Shown: positions 55,882-63,906 of the stretch, piece by piece | Layout: every line of letters starts with the position of its first letter | Numbering within the stretch: position 1 is the stretch's first letter | From: Planctomycetaceae bacterium | GTDB taxonomy: Bacteria > Planctomycetota > Planctomycetia > Pirellulales > Pirellulaceae | DNA length: 63,906 nucleotides | Direction of reading: 5' to 3' | Assembly: GCA_021298315.1 (NCBI GenBank) | Contig: JAJTFC010000011.1 | Span: forward strand, 1-63,906 | Position numbers and translations under genes: made by a program | The notes under the pieces: model-generated | Database searches by the model: none | The model's input: only the letters and a program-made list of their open reading frames with translations | What the model was told of the DNA's origin: nothing

Positions 55882-56349
55882 ATGGAATCCGCAGAAAGCA
55901 AGCTTCAATCCCTCGGTTGGCAACTCCCTCCTGCTCCTAAGCCCGTGGGGCTTTACAAACCAGTCTTGATCGTCGGCAACTTGGCTTATGTCTCAGGTCA
56001 TGGACCGCTCAAGCCCGATGGATCGCTGATGCTCGGATGCGTCGGAGATGATTTGGATGTGGCCGGGGGCCAAGCTGCCGCAAAACAAACTGCCTTGGCG
56101 ATGCTCGCAACTCTGCGCAGTGAGCTATCGAGTCTTGATCGCGTCGTACGCATCGTCAAGACCTTAGGACTGGTTCGATGCACGAACGATTTCGGGCAAA
56201 GCCCCTTGGTCATCAACGGCTTTAGCCAAGTCTTCGCTGATCTTTTTGGAACCGATCGAGGGATTGGGGCCCGAAGCGCACTGGGAACCAATGCACTACC
56301 CAACGGGATGGCTGTCGAAGTCGAAGCCATTTTCGAGATCAAGCCCTGA
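55882..56349 (+). CDS. RidA/YjgF-family protein
   Basis: 155 residues, a little longer than classic RidA. It has the YjgF-like layout: AYVSGHGPLKPDG near residue 35, a TLRSELSSLDRVVRIVKTLG helix-strand, and the end ALPNGMAVEVEAIFEI. The classic catalytic Arg in the C-terminal RSAVG context reads RSALGTNALP here. It may deaminate reactive enamines or bind small ligands. Its TGA overlaps the rsmA ATG by one base. Confidence 0.85.
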   Translation: MESAESKLQSLGWQLPPAPKPVGLYKPVLIVGNLAYVSGHGPLKPDGSLMLGCVGDDLDVAGGQAAAKQTALAMLATLRSELSSLDRVVRIVKTLGLVRCTNDFGQSPLVINGFSQVFADLFGTDRGIGARSALGTNALPNGMAVEVEAIFEIKP

Positions 56350-57245
56350 TGAGCGAGCGGCAAACACTCAGCTTTCTTTCCAAAACCCTTCAAAGGGCGG
56401 GCCTACAGCCAAAGACCAAGTACGGTCAGAACTTTCTGATCGATTTGAACTTGCTCGATATCCTCGTCCAAGGTGCGGATCTCGGCCCAACCGATGTCGT
56501 CTTGGAGATCGGTACTGGAATGGGATCGTTGACCAAGACGCTCGCGACTCGGGCCGGTCAAGTCATCACCGTCGAGGTCGATCGAGATTTGCAAGCGATT
56601 GCAGCGCGAGAGCTCGCTTCGTTTTCGAACGTCAAACTCCTATGCTGCGATGCTCTGCGGAATAAAAACCACTTGAGGGTCGAGGTCTTGGATGCCGTGC
56701 GTGAAGCGATGGCAAGAATCCCAGGAGCGAAATTCAAGCTTGCAGCGAACCTCCCTTACAACGTGGCTACTCCGATCATCAGCAATTTGCTAAGTGAGAA
56801 ACCTCTCGTCGAGCGAATGGTGGTGACGATCCAAAAGGAGCTCGGTGAGCGGATCATTGCTCCTGCGTCATGCAAGGACTACAGCGCCTTATCGATTTGG
56901 ATGCAATCTCAGTGCGATTGTGAAATATTGAGGATCCTGCCACCGAGCGCCTTTTGGCCAAGACCCAAAGTCGATTCGGCGATCTTGCGGATTGTTCCTA
57001 ATCAAGCCAAGCGAGCTCGAATTGAAGACTTGGAGTTTTTCCACACGCGGCTTCGAGCGATGTTTTTGCACCGACGCAAGTTCTTGCGAAGCCAATTGAT
57101 TTCGGCCATGCAAGAGGAGCTGACCAAAGAGCAAGTTGACCAAGTGCTTGCCGAGCAGCAGCTTGTGGCCAATCTCCGAGCCGAGCAATTGAGCATCGAG
57201 CAGATGATCGGGCTTTTGGAGGCCTGCCGCAAACGCTGCACTTGA
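56349..57245 (+). CDS. rsmA: 16S rRNA dimethyladenosine transferase RsmA (KsgA)
   Basis: 298 residues. N-terminal KTKYGQNFLIDLNLLD, the SAM motif VVLEIGTGMGSLT, VEVDRDL, and the catalytic NLPYNVATPI are all as in KsgA/RsmA. It dimethylates two adenines in the 3' hairpin of 16S rRNA. It is translationally coupled to the RidA-like gene. Confidence 0.95.
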   Translation: MSERQTLSFLSKTLQRAGLQPKTKYGQNFLIDLNLLDILVQGADLGPTDVVLEIGTGMGSLTKTLATRAGQVITVEVDRDLQAIAARELASFSNVKLLCCDALRNKNHLRVEVLDAVREAMARIPGAKFKLAANLPYNVATPIISNLLSEKPLVERMVVTIQKELGERIIAPASCKDYSALSIWMQSQCDCEILRILPPSAFWPRPKVDSAILRIVPNQAKRARIEDLEFFHTRLRAMFLHRRKFLRSQLISAMQEELTKEQVDQVLAEQQLVANLRAEQLSIEQMIGLLEACRKRCT

Positions 57246-57250
57246 TCTAG

Positions 57251-58030
57251 CTATCGTGTGACCGAGGCCACGACATCGATTTCGTCAAACGAGTGGATCG
57301 AAGGGCCATGGAAGTCTTTTGGCAGCGGAGCATTGTTGGGCCGGATGCACGCGATGACTTGCATGTGGGCTTTGTTGGCAGCTTCGATCTCCCCGATCAC
57401 ATCGGTAAAGAAGATGATTTGGGTAGGCGAAAGCCCTAGTGCTTCGGCAATCTTCGAGTAGCTCTCGGGCTCCTTCTTCGAACCGATCGTCGTGTCGTAA
57501 TGGCCACTGAAGAAATGGGTCAAGTCGCCGGCGGTGGTGTGACCGAAGAAAAGCTTTTGGGCTAGGATGGAACCCGAAGAGTAGATGCGAAGCTCGACTC
57601 CGGCCTTTTTCCATCGCTCTAAGGCTGGCACAACGTCCGAGAAAACTTCTGCTCGGAGTTTTCCGCTTCGGAACCCCGATTCCCAGACAAGACCTTGCAG
57701 GGACTTTAGCCCCGTGGTCTTGCTGTCGGTGTCCATGAGTTTGCAGACCGTTTCGACAACGCCCGAAAGCTGGTCGTAGGAAGCTCGCTGATCGACTTGG
57801 CCATGATGTGGTTTCCAAGGGATATCGTCTGGACCAAAGCCCGCATCGATGGCCAGCAGCGAGAGGCTCGATTGGATCGCAGGCACACTCCAGTTGCTGT
57901 GCAGGAATTCTCTGAGGTTGTTCCTTACAAAGGGGAACATCACTTCGTAGACAAACCGCACGTCGGCCACGGTTCCTTCGATATCCAGTAGGGCGCAGCG
58001 GGCGATACGCAGGTTCTTGGCTTCGGTCAT
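57251..58030 (-). CDS. mtnC: Enolase-phosphatase E1 MtnC
   Basis: 259 residues, HAD superfamily. Motif I is LLDIEGTVADVRFVYEVMFP, characteristic of MtnC; motif II is IYSSGS; motif III is the KKEPESYSKIA stretch with IIFFTDVIGEI. It converts 2,3-diketomethylthiopentyl-1-phosphate to acireductone in the methionine salvage pathway. It lies 29 bp after the acireductone dioxygenase gene, so the two act in sequence. Other salvage genes are not in the window. Confidence 0.95.
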   Translation of the reverse strand: MTEAKNLRIARCALLDIEGTVADVRFVYEVMFPFVRNNLREFLHSNWSVPAIQSSLSLLAIDAGFGPDDIPWKPHHGQVDQRASYDQLSGVVETVCKLMDTDSKTTGLKSLQGLVWESGFRSGKLRAEVFSDVVPALERWKKAGVELRIYSSGSILAQKLFFGHTTAGDLTHFFSGHYDTTIGSKKEPESYSKIAEALGLSPTQIIFFTDVIGEIEAANKAHMQVIACIRPNNAPLPKDFHGPSIHSFDEIDVVASVTR

Positions 58031-58059
58031 CGTCTAAAGGTTTTTACGAGTACTTCGGT

Positions 58060-58647
58060 CTAGGTAGGGATGATCCGAGGCGATGGGCTGCTGGCCGACG
58101 CTGGGATATGGGATTTGCCAAAGCACATCGGGCTATAGTCTCCATGGACACCTTGGTCGATGTAATGAGGGGTCCAGCCAGATACGTCCTCGAAGAATCG
58201 GATGCAGCGGATGCGGCGATCATCGCAGAGATTAAACCAATGCTTCATCCCGCAAGGGACGTTGATCATGTCGCCGCTTTCGACCGTGACGCTAAAGACA
58301 GGGCCGTTTTCGGGGTGGAGATGAAAGACCCCTTTGCCCTCGACGGTAAAGCGGACTTCGTCCTCCGAATGGGTATGCTCCTTGTTGAATTTCGCGAGCA
58401 TCGCATCGAGGTTCGGAGTGCTTGGATTGACGTTGATCACGTCGGCAGTGACAAAACCACCGGCGGCCTTAACCTTTTGGATCTCCGGAGCGTACTCGGT
58501 GAGGATATCGGCATCGGATGCGGCAGGATCGAGCCTTCCTGCAACTTGCCAGTGCTCGTACCAGATCCCGAAAGGTTTGAGGAAGGCCGAGATTTCATCG
58601 GCGCTGGTGATCGTTCGGTTTTCAGCGGGGATGTTGACGGTCGCCAT
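58060..58647 (-). CDS. mtnD: Acireductone dioxygenase
   Basis: 195 residues, cupin fold. The metal-binding motif HTHSEDEVRF and the later GMKHWFNL supply the His/Glu ligands typical of ARD. It oxidises acireductone to the keto-acid precursor of methionine plus formate (Fe form), or off-pathway products (Ni form). It is the first gene of the mtnD-mtnC unit. No SAM riboswitch was recognised upstream. Confidence 0.95.
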   Translation of the reverse strand: MATVNIPAENRTITSADEISAFLKPFGIWYEHWQVAGRLDPAASDADILTEYAPEIQKVKAAGGFVTADVINVNPSTPNLDAMLAKFNKEHTHSEDEVRFTVEGKGVFHLHPENGPVFSVTVESGDMINVPCGMKHWFNLCDDRRIRCIRFFEDVSGWTPHYIDQGVHGDYSPMCFGKSHIPASASSPSPRIIPT

Positions 58648-58814
58648 GATTGCTTCGGATCCTTATCCAGTGGAGAAAAATGTTAGGTTTGCAGGCGTCT
58701 TATGGTAATCGATCCAAGCAACTGGATCAAAGGAGATGCGAATCGAGGGCCTGCGAAGAAGGCTTGGGCCGAGGAAAAATAATCCACTTTTTTTCCGAAT
58801 TCTTTGGCCAGTGA

Positions 58815-58869
58815 CCAGAGGTGTCACGCCTCTGGCGATTCTAAGGGTACAGCAAGCGGGTGACTTGCT
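58815..58869 (+). promoter_or_regulatory. Two-hairpin leader of the 105-residue protein gene
   Basis: CCAGAGGTG-TCA-CGCCTCTGG (58815-58835, one G-U pair) is followed by AGCAAG-CGGGTGA-CTTGCT (58851-58869). They lie 30-80 bp before the ATG of the small gene, and GAAGGA (58882-58887) is its likely ribosome site. No known riboswitch family was recognised. Confidence 0.35.
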
Positions 58870-58897
58870 AGGCACAGACCTGAAGGAGTCAAAACAG

Positions 58898-59215
58898 ATG
58901 TCAGCGATCGCAATCGAAACAGTTCCGTTCGATGGTGGTAATTTCGAAGGTGGCAAATATGTTCAGCAGATGTTCGATTGGGACACGCCGGCAGTGGCCG
59001 CTGCGCCCGTCGTTCGAACGACGGCTCCAACTGCGATCAGTGCATCACCAAGCGTTCCATCGCAAAGCACTCCATCACAAGCCATTGGCCGCCGTGGACG
59101 ATGCGAGCACGTCGGGAGTGTCATGGGAGCCGTGCTGAGCAAGTACGGGCTTGGAATCGACGATTTGCTGCGTGCCATCGAGGAGCGTCAAGCTCAAGTA
59201 GGCATTACTCGATAA
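58898..59215 (+). CDS. Small hypothetical protein
   Basis: 105 residues from ATG 58898 (MSAIAIETV), with GAAGGA about 10 bp upstream. A longer frame from 58736 runs through the hairpin leader and is rejected. The N-terminal FDGGNFEGGKYV and a Thr/Ser/Pro/Ala-rich middle (~35-65) lead to a folded-looking C terminus (SVMGAVLSKYGLGIDDLLRAIEE). The family is unknown. It is convergent with the DUF1501 gene. Confidence 0.6.
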   Translation: MSAIAIETVPFDGGNFEGGKYVQQMFDWDTPAVAAAPVVRTTAPTAISASPSVPSQSTPSQAIGRRGRCEHVGSVMGAVLSKYGLGIDDLLRAIEERQAQVGITR

Positions 59216-59221
59216 GCGGCG

Positions 59222-60652
59222 TTAGCCAATGATTTGGGCGATGGGTTTACCGTGGTCGATCTCCAGTCGCTTGCGCCCCGGGACTTCTAGACGTCGCGAG
59301 TCGAGCCCGAGTTGTTGCAGGATCGTCGCATGGATATCGGTCACATAGTGCCTATCTTCGGCAGCATGAAAACCGATCTCGTCGGTTGCACCATGAACCG
59401 TACCACCTTTGATCGAGCCACCGGCAAGCCAGACGCTAAAACCGAAGATGTGATGATCGCGACCATCGGAGCCTTGGGCTCCCGGCGTGCGACCAAACTC
59501 GGTGGCAAAAACCACCAATGTTTCTTTCAGCATTCCGCGACGTTCTAAGTCGACAAGCAACCCGGCGATCGGCTGATCGACTGCTTTGGCATTGTTCTCG
59601 TGATTGGCTTTGAGTCCACCGTGGGCATCCCAGGTTCCAGCGCCCCCGGCCCCATGTTGGATTTGGATGAAGCGGACGCCTCGTTCGACCAGACGCCTGG
59701 AGGCCAGCAGTTGCATCCCAAAGTCTTTGCTGTGGGGTTGATCGATCCCGTAGAGGGCTTTCGTCTCAGCGGTTTCTTGGGAGAAGTCCACTGCTTCGGG
59801 GATCGAGCGTTGCATACGAAAAGCAAGTTCATAGGAAGCGATACGCGCGGCCATGGCCGGATCGTTGGGGTATTCGATCCCGCGTTGGAGATTCAGTTCA
59901 CGCACAAGTTCGGCACCGATTTGTTGGGCTTGGGGATCCAAAGCCCGTTCGGGTTTGCCGAAATCCAAAGGAGCATTCGGATCGATGCGAAGTGGGACTG
60001 CATCATGGGCCGGGCCCAGGTAGTGTCCATCTTTTTTATTCCAGTATTCGCGGTTCCCCATCGAGATGAATTGGGGCAAGTTTTCGTTGAGGGTGCCGAG
60101 GCCGTAATGGACCCAGGCTCCGAGGGTTGGAAAGTCACCATCGTTTTGGTGTCGGCCTGAATGGAATTGGGTTTGGGCACCGTGGTTCGAGTCGGTCGTC
60201 CACATCGAACGAACGATTGCGAGTTTATCGACTTGGGCTCCCAGATGCGGGAACCAATCGCTCACTTCGATCCCGCTTTGTCCGTAGGGTTTGAATCCGA
60301 CTTGGAGAGGATACAAGGTATTGCGTTGGTTGCCGTTGCCGTCGGGAACCACCAAGCGTTCGATCGCGAGTTTCTTTGGGTCTTGGGTATCGGCAAAGGG
60401 TGTTTCGGCGATGGTTTTGCCGGCGTATTTGGTAAGCATCGGTTTGGGGTCGAAGCTTTCCATGTGGCTAACACCACCGTTCATAAAGAGCCAGATGACG
60501 CTTTTGACTTTGGGTGGGAAGTGGGGTTTGCCGTCGGGGGGTAGCCAATTTTGATCGGGCCGAGCGATGCCGTCTTTATGGAGCATGGCGGCCAGTGCAA
60601 GACCGGTAAAGCCAAGACCCATATCGGCGAGGAAGGAGCGGCGGACAGACAT
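59222..60652 (-). CDS. DUF1501-family secreted protein
   Basis: 476 residues. The N terminus [22 protein letters not shown] has a twin-arginine-like pair and a hydrophobic core, as many DUF1501 proteins do. Family text follows: [57 protein letters not shown] and [16 protein letters not shown]. The fold is related to alkaline-phosphatase/sulfatase enzymes. It is usually paired with a DUF1549/DUF1553 gene, which is not adjacent here. The function is unknown. Confidence 0.9.
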   Translation of the reverse strand: MSVRRSFLADMGLGFTGLALAAMLHKDGIARPDQNWLPPDGKPHFPPKVKSVIWLFMNGGVSHMESFDPKPMLTKYAGKTIAETPFADTQDPKKLAIERLVVPDGNGNQRNTLYPLQVGFKPYGQSGIEVSDWFPHLGAQVDKLAIVRSMWTTDSNHGAQTQFHSGRHQNDGDFPTLGAWVHYGLGTLNENLPQFISMGNREYWNKKDGHYLGPAHDAVPLRIDPNAPLDFGKPERALDPQAQQIGAELVRELNLQRGIEYPNDPAMAARIASYELAFRMQRSIPEAVDFSQETAETKALYGIDQPHSKDFGMQLLASRRLVERGVRFIQIQHGAGGAGTWDAHGGLKANHENNAKAVDQPIAGLLVDLERRGMLKETLVVFATEFGRTPGAQGSDGRDHHIFGFSVWLAGGSIKGGTVHGATDEIGFHAAEDRHYVTDIHATILQQLGLDSRRLEVPGRKRLEIDHGKPIAQIIG

Positions 60653-60922
60653 AGGACTCGGTTGGCGTTAGGGAGGAAAACGGGCTTTGACAATAGGATT
60701 GTAACACATGACTGGACCGCTGACGGACACTCATGCAAGCTCATGAAGAAATCCGACCGTTGATGAACACTGATGAACGCTGATAGGAAACCCTGGAGAA
60801 ATGGGTTGCTGTTTAACGTTAGCCGACGAGCGCCAGCGTCGGGCAGAGACTGTACACGGCACAGCACAATCGAATCATCTTGATGGGGTAATAACTCCTT
60901 GCTCCCCCGCTTGGCTCCCTTT

Positions 60923-60949
60923 CTCCCCCAGGGCTTTGGCTGGGGGAGC
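60923..60949. repeat. GC/CT-rich inverted repeat
   Basis: Nine perfect pairs (CTCCCCCAG / CTGGGGGAG) with a 9-base loop sit inside a longer imperfect inverted repeat. Coordinates are approximate to a few bases. Confidence 0.5.
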
Positions 60950-61004
60950 AAAGGGCGGGGGGATAGAGGGGGCCGACGGCGCGTAGGGCTGTTTGCTGGC
61001 ACCT

Positions 61005-61076
61005 GTCCGCCGTCAACACAGTCAATCTTGTCAACACCGTCAATGCCGTCAGAAAAGTGGCCGCCGTCAGGCGGCC
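61005..61076 (+). repeat. GTCAAYGCC 9-bp repeat array plus GC hairpin, copy 3
   Basis: GTCCGCC is followed by GTCAACACA, GTCAATCTT, GTCAACACC and GTCAATGCC, then a perfect GGCCGCC-GTCA-GGCGGCC hairpin (61059-61076). This is the same architecture as 17246-17339. Confidence 0.85.
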
Positions 61077-61191
61077 GTCTGGCCGCACGAGGCCTCGAAA
61101 AACAATTTTTTTCGTTGTCGAAAAGATGGATCATTACTAAACTTAAACCTCTGTTTTTATGCTTGTTTCCAAAAAATGCCGCCTCAGGATC

Positions 61192-61812
61192 ATGAGTAAG
61201 AAATCCAACCCCGGATCGGTGTCTCACTGGCTGGCGAATCCCTCGTCAACTCTTTGCGACGAAGGCCCAGATCTGCTTTGGAAACGGTTCGGAATGCGAT
61301 TGGTGCGGCTGGCTCGGAAACAGCTTAAGTTTATCCAAGATCGAACCTATGATGCCGAAGACCTCGCGCAAAGCGCTTTTGGAGAACTCCATCGCGGCAT
61401 CGATGCCGGTAACTTCTCAGCACTTGCCAACCGTAAACAACTCTGGAAACTCTTGGTAACGATCTCGTTAAACAAGTCCAGAAACGTGCGTCGCGATAAC
61501 CTGCGGCATAAGCGACGGCACTCGAAATTGACTTCCGCCGCAGCGCACCTGCATCTTGGAAGAATCCTCGATGATCCGAAAAGATCCCCCGAATGGGTGG
61601 CTATGGTCGCAGATCAATGCGAGTTTCTGCTGACGCTTCTGGATCAATCCGACCCATCGGGCAAACTCCGACGCATCGCGCTGATGCGACTCGATGGCGT
61701 TAGCAAAACGCAAATCGCAATCGCCATAGGATGCACTCGCCGAACCGTCTTGGCTCGAATCGATTGGATCCAATCGATCTGGCTGGAACAAAGTATTGAA
61801 GAAGAAGTCTAG
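61192..61812 (+). CDS. ECF-like RNA polymerase sigma factor
   Basis: 206 residues from ATG 61192 (MSKKSNPGS); a frame from 61159 adds 11 residues without support. Sigma2 reads TYDAEDLAQSAFGELHRGI, and sigma4 reads MRLDGVSKTQIAIAIGCTRRTVLARIDWIQ. It belongs to the planctomycete-type ECF factors found next to Ser/Thr kinases. The kinase ATG comes one base after its stop, so the two are coupled and the kinase may control sigma activity. No anti-sigma factor is seen. Confidence 0.88.
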   Translation: MSKKSNPGSVSHWLANPSSTLCDEGPDLLWKRFGMRLVRLARKQLKFIQDRTYDAEDLAQSAFGELHRGIDAGNFSALANRKQLWKLLVTISLNKSRNVRRDNLRHKRRHSKLTSAAAHLHLGRILDDPKRSPEWVAMVADQCEFLLTLLDQSDPSGKLRRIALMRLDGVSKTQIAIAIGCTRRTVLARIDWIQSIWLEQSIEEEV

Positions 61813-61813
61813 C

Positions 61814-63906
61814 ATGGGACTATCCGACGATCCGCCCCCATCAGTCGAGATCTTCAAGCAACTTGCTCTGACTTGCGAACAAATCGAGGCTGCGGTTCGT
61901 TCGGGGCAAAACGTCGATCTCGAAACTTACGTCGCCTCCTTCCCTGCCGAGTACCAAGACATCGTCCGTCCGGAGCTCGAAGATGTGCTCGCAGAGTTGC
62001 GTATCCCAATCGGTAAAACGATCTCCCGCGATCCAGATTCCGGTTATGAAGCCTTGCACGAGTACAGCGTGCTCGATCAACTCGCCCAAGGCGGCATGGG
62101 CCGCGTGCTAGTCGCTTTGGATGAAAACTTCTCCCGTCAAGTTGCCTTGAAAGTAATCCAACCCGATAGCGCCGACGATGAACTCTATCAGAAACGATTC
62201 CTTCAAGAATCGCTCATCACCGCCCGCTTGGAACACCCAGGCATCCTCCCGATCTATAGCCTCGGAGTCAACTCCGACGATCAGCCCTTTTACACCATGC
62301 GGCTTGTATCGGGAGAAAACGCCAAAACACTTACCCAAGCCATCCAGGAGCTACATCGGGAAACGATCGATAAACAGGCTTCGAACCTTTTGCGAAGACA
62401 ACTCCTGAGACGTTTGATCGACGTTTGCAACACTGTCGCCTATGCGCATAGCCAAGGCGTTTGCCATCGGGATTTAAAACCTGCGAATATTCTTATCGGG
62501 CCTTTCGGTGAAACATTGGTCGTCGACTGGGGACTGGCCAAATTCTTCAAGGATCCCAAGTCCCTGCCTAAGCCGAAGGCCGCTGGGCTCTTTACAAAAC
62601 ATTCCGATGCATCCACGGACAATTCAAGCAGCCCACCCTTGAGCAGAACCCACAGCGATGGAGTGGGAACTCGCGGCTATGTCGCACCCGAAAGTTTTAA
62701 CGGAGAACCTATCGTCGATTGGCCACGTCTGGATGTCTATTCGCTTGGAGCGATCCTCTACTGCATCCTGACTAGCAAATCGCCCGGGAGCGAATCAAGC
62801 AGTTCGCTTGGTGAAAGGAGCGGTAGTTACAAATTGCAGACACCCCGACAAATCGATCGACGTATCCCCAAGACACTCGAAGCTGTCTGCTTGAAAGCTC
62901 TCTCTTGCGAACGGGAACTCCGTTACTCCACACCGCTGGAACTCGCTAGTGACATCGAGCGATTCTTGGCAGGTCAGCCCGTGAGTGTCCTGCGCGATGG
63001 GCTTGTCGATCGACTTGTCCGATGGGTAAGCAACAATCGCAAGCTGGCGATGTCTATGCTGGTGTTTGGTTCGCTGCTGAGTTTCGCCATCGGAGTCATC
63101 GCCCTACAGCAATGGAGTTACAACGCGTCGCTGACCGAAAAATCTCAAAAACTAACCGAGTCGCTTGCGAAGGAATCGGAGTTAAGGGAGAAGGAACAAA
63201 AGGCCCGGGAGTTGGCGCAGTTGCAGCAACAAATCGCATCGGATCGCGAACTGCTGGCCCTGAAAGCACTTCGCACTTACACCGATGCAATCACGTCCAA
63301 CGAAACGCTTAAGAGTGCCCAAGGGCTTGGTCAAGTCCGACGCGAGTTGCTCGAAAAGCCGATCGCTCTCTTCGAGCAAATTCAGCAGAGCAAGTCAGGG
63401 ACTTTGGAGCCCTCATGGGGGTATCTCGAGCAACTGGCCAAGATGTCCGAGGAACTGGCCAAGCTTAGTTTCGAGTATGGGGATCCGGTTCAATGCTCAC
63501 GATGGAACGACCGTTCGATCGAACTCTACGAAGATCTAGTTTCGAAGGCTCAAGAGCCCGAAGGCTCCATCGAAGAAGGCAAACGTCGACTTAACGTTTC
63601 CACGCTGGCACTTGCAGGCAGCTATCGCTTGCGAGGCGCACTCCAAATGCCCATGGACAAACAAGCCTCCAATGATTCTCTGCAGCACGCATTGGAGTTG
63701 CTCGATAAGGTCTCTGAGGATCCGATTGGGAAAGAACCCTTATTGAATGAGCTTGCAAATATTCATGTCTATCAAGCGATTTTGGGAGCCGAACAAGGAG
63801 ATGTGCAACGCATGGCTACGAACTTCGACCTAGCCATTAAGGAGAGGGAGGAACTTCTCCAACTTGCAAAATCCTCATCCCCATCCTCGCAACAAAACCA
63901 AGCGGC
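61814..63906 (+). CDS. Ser/Thr protein kinase with membrane helix (3'-truncated by window)
   Basis: 697 codons are visible from ATG 61814 and the frame is still open at the window end. The kinase domain is complete: Gly loop AQGGMGRV, Lys113 in VALKV, HRDLKPAN at 218-225, and DWG at 238-240 in place of DFG. YVAPES is the APE-type motif. One membrane helix follows (~residues 410-430), then a coiled-coil stretch (~440-480) and a helical TPR-like extracytoplasmic part. It likely senses an outside signal and phosphorylates cytoplasmic targets, probably including the coupled sigma factor. Confidence 0.92.
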   Translation, partial: MGLSDDPPPSVEIFKQLALTCEQIEAAVRSGQNVDLETYVASFPAEYQDIVRPELEDVLAELRIPIGKTISRDPDSGYEALHEYSVLDQLAQGGMGRVLVALDENFSRQVALKVIQPDSADDELYQKRFLQESLITARLEHPGILPIYSLGVNSDDQPFYTMRLVSGENAKTLTQAIQELHRETIDKQASNLLRRQLLRRLIDVCNTVAYAHSQGVCHRDLKPANILIGPFGETLVVDWGLAKFFKDPKSLPKPKAAGLFTKHSDASTDNSSSPPLSRTHSDGVGTRGYVAPESFNGEPIVDWPRLDVYSLGAILYCILTSKSPGSESSSSLGERSGSYKLQTPRQIDRRIPKTLEAVCLKALSCERELRYSTPLELASDIERFLAGQPVSVLRDGLVDRLVRWVSNNRKLAMSMLVFGSLLSFAIGVIALQQWSYNASLTEKSQKLTESLAKESELREKEQKARELAQLQQQIASDRELLALKALRTYTDAITSNETLKSAQGLGQVRRELLEKPIALFEQIQQSKSGTLEPSWGYLEQLAKMSEELAKLSFEYGDPVQCSRWNDRSIELYEDLVSKAQEPEGSIEEGKRRLNVSTLALAGSYRLRGALQMPMDKQASNDSLQHALELLDKVSEDPIGKEPLLNELANIHVYQAILGAEQGDVQRMATNFDLAIKEREELLQLAKSSSPSSQQNQA

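Larger units (their letters stand above)
60653..61191. other. Repeat-rich intergenic region before the ECF sigma gene
   Basis: About 540 bp without a supported gene. It holds GATGAACACTGATGAACGCT-type repeats (around 60760-60785), a long GC/CT-rich inverted repeat near 60920-60955 (CTCCCCCAG / CTGGGGGAG) and the GTCAAYGCC array with its hairpin (61005-61076). The sigma promoter should lie in 61080-61190, but was not resolved. Confidence 0.65.

Noticed and set aside
58736-58897. N-terminal extension of the 105-residue protein
   Set aside because: It crosses the hairpin leader and has no coding character; ATG 58898 has a ribosome site.
60481-61227. 248-codon minus-strand frame upstream of the DUF1501 gene
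   Set aside because: It runs through repeats and GC-rich hairpins and its second half overlaps the DUF1501 gene in another frame.

Overview
The window looks like a chromosome segment of a planctomycete, most likely of the Pirellulales type. The taxon is an inference from gene content. The markers are a DUF1549/DUF1553-type cytochrome-like protein, a DUF1501 protein, a protein with two TIGR03000 ('plancto_dom') domains, a PEP-CTERM protein, and an ECF sigma factor joined to a Ser/Thr kinase. No rRNA, tRNA, CRISPR array, transposase or prophage gene was found. Most of the window is ordinary core genome with short operons on both strands, broken by small intergenic repeats.

Layout. 0.2-4.1 kb (minus): a three-gene envelope operon (small membrane protein, J-domain-like membrane protein, DUF1549 protein). 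4.3-9.7 kb (plus): a repeat-rich Gly/Pro lipoprotein, a ThuA-like protein and an HtrA protease. 9.7-13.0 kb (minus): membrane protein, BtaA-like betaine-lipid enzyme and ArgJ. 13.2-17.1 kb (minus): TIGR03000 protein, NrnA-type DHH phosphoesterase and a NitT/TauT-type ABC permease and ATPase; the likely binding lipoprotein lies 20 kb away at 36.0-37.0 kb. 17.1-18.6 kb: a PEP-CTERM gene between two copies of a repeat. 18.6-22.8 kb (minus): a three-domain acyl-AMP ligase/ACP/alpha-oxoamine synthase followed by the redox sensor Rex. 23.2-25.7 kb (plus): ribosomal proteins L13 and S9, then a halogenase-like flavoprotein. 25.7-28.8 kb (minus): phosphoglycerate kinase and an IlvD/Edd dehydratase. 29.0-32.5 kb: a 1169-residue protein that may be a PPi-type PEP carboxykinase.

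32.5-34.4 kb (minus): TadA and a repeat-type secreted protein. 35.2 kb: an ECF sigma factor with a structured leader. 37.3-45.2 kb (plus): Tgt, a DadA-like oxidase, then a tight set of an epimerase, a nucleotidyltransferase that lacks its signature, and a 1120-residue sugar kinase/pyrophosphorylase fusion. 45.2-48.4 kb: a tandem glycine riboswitch and gcvP. 48.5-59.2 kb: HTH protein, FliF-like protein, HemW-like radical SAM protein, DUF2752, SNF2 helicase, RidA, RsmA, MtnC/MtnD and small hypotheticals. 59.2-63.9 kb: DUF1501 protein, ECF sigma factor and a Ser/Thr kinase cut by the window end.

The best candidates for undescribed biology are: (i) the nucleotide-sugar operon at 39.9-45.2 kb, whose fusion protein carries fucokinase-like and pyrophosphorylase domains in the opposite order to Bacteroides FKP; (ii) the single-chain FAAL-ACP-alpha-oxoamine synthase, which looks like a self-contained long-chain-base (sphingoid-type) synthase, co-transcribed with Rex; (iii) the possible PPi-dependent PEP carboxykinase; and (iv) a modular family of 9-bp intergenic repeats with GC-rich hairpins at five loci.
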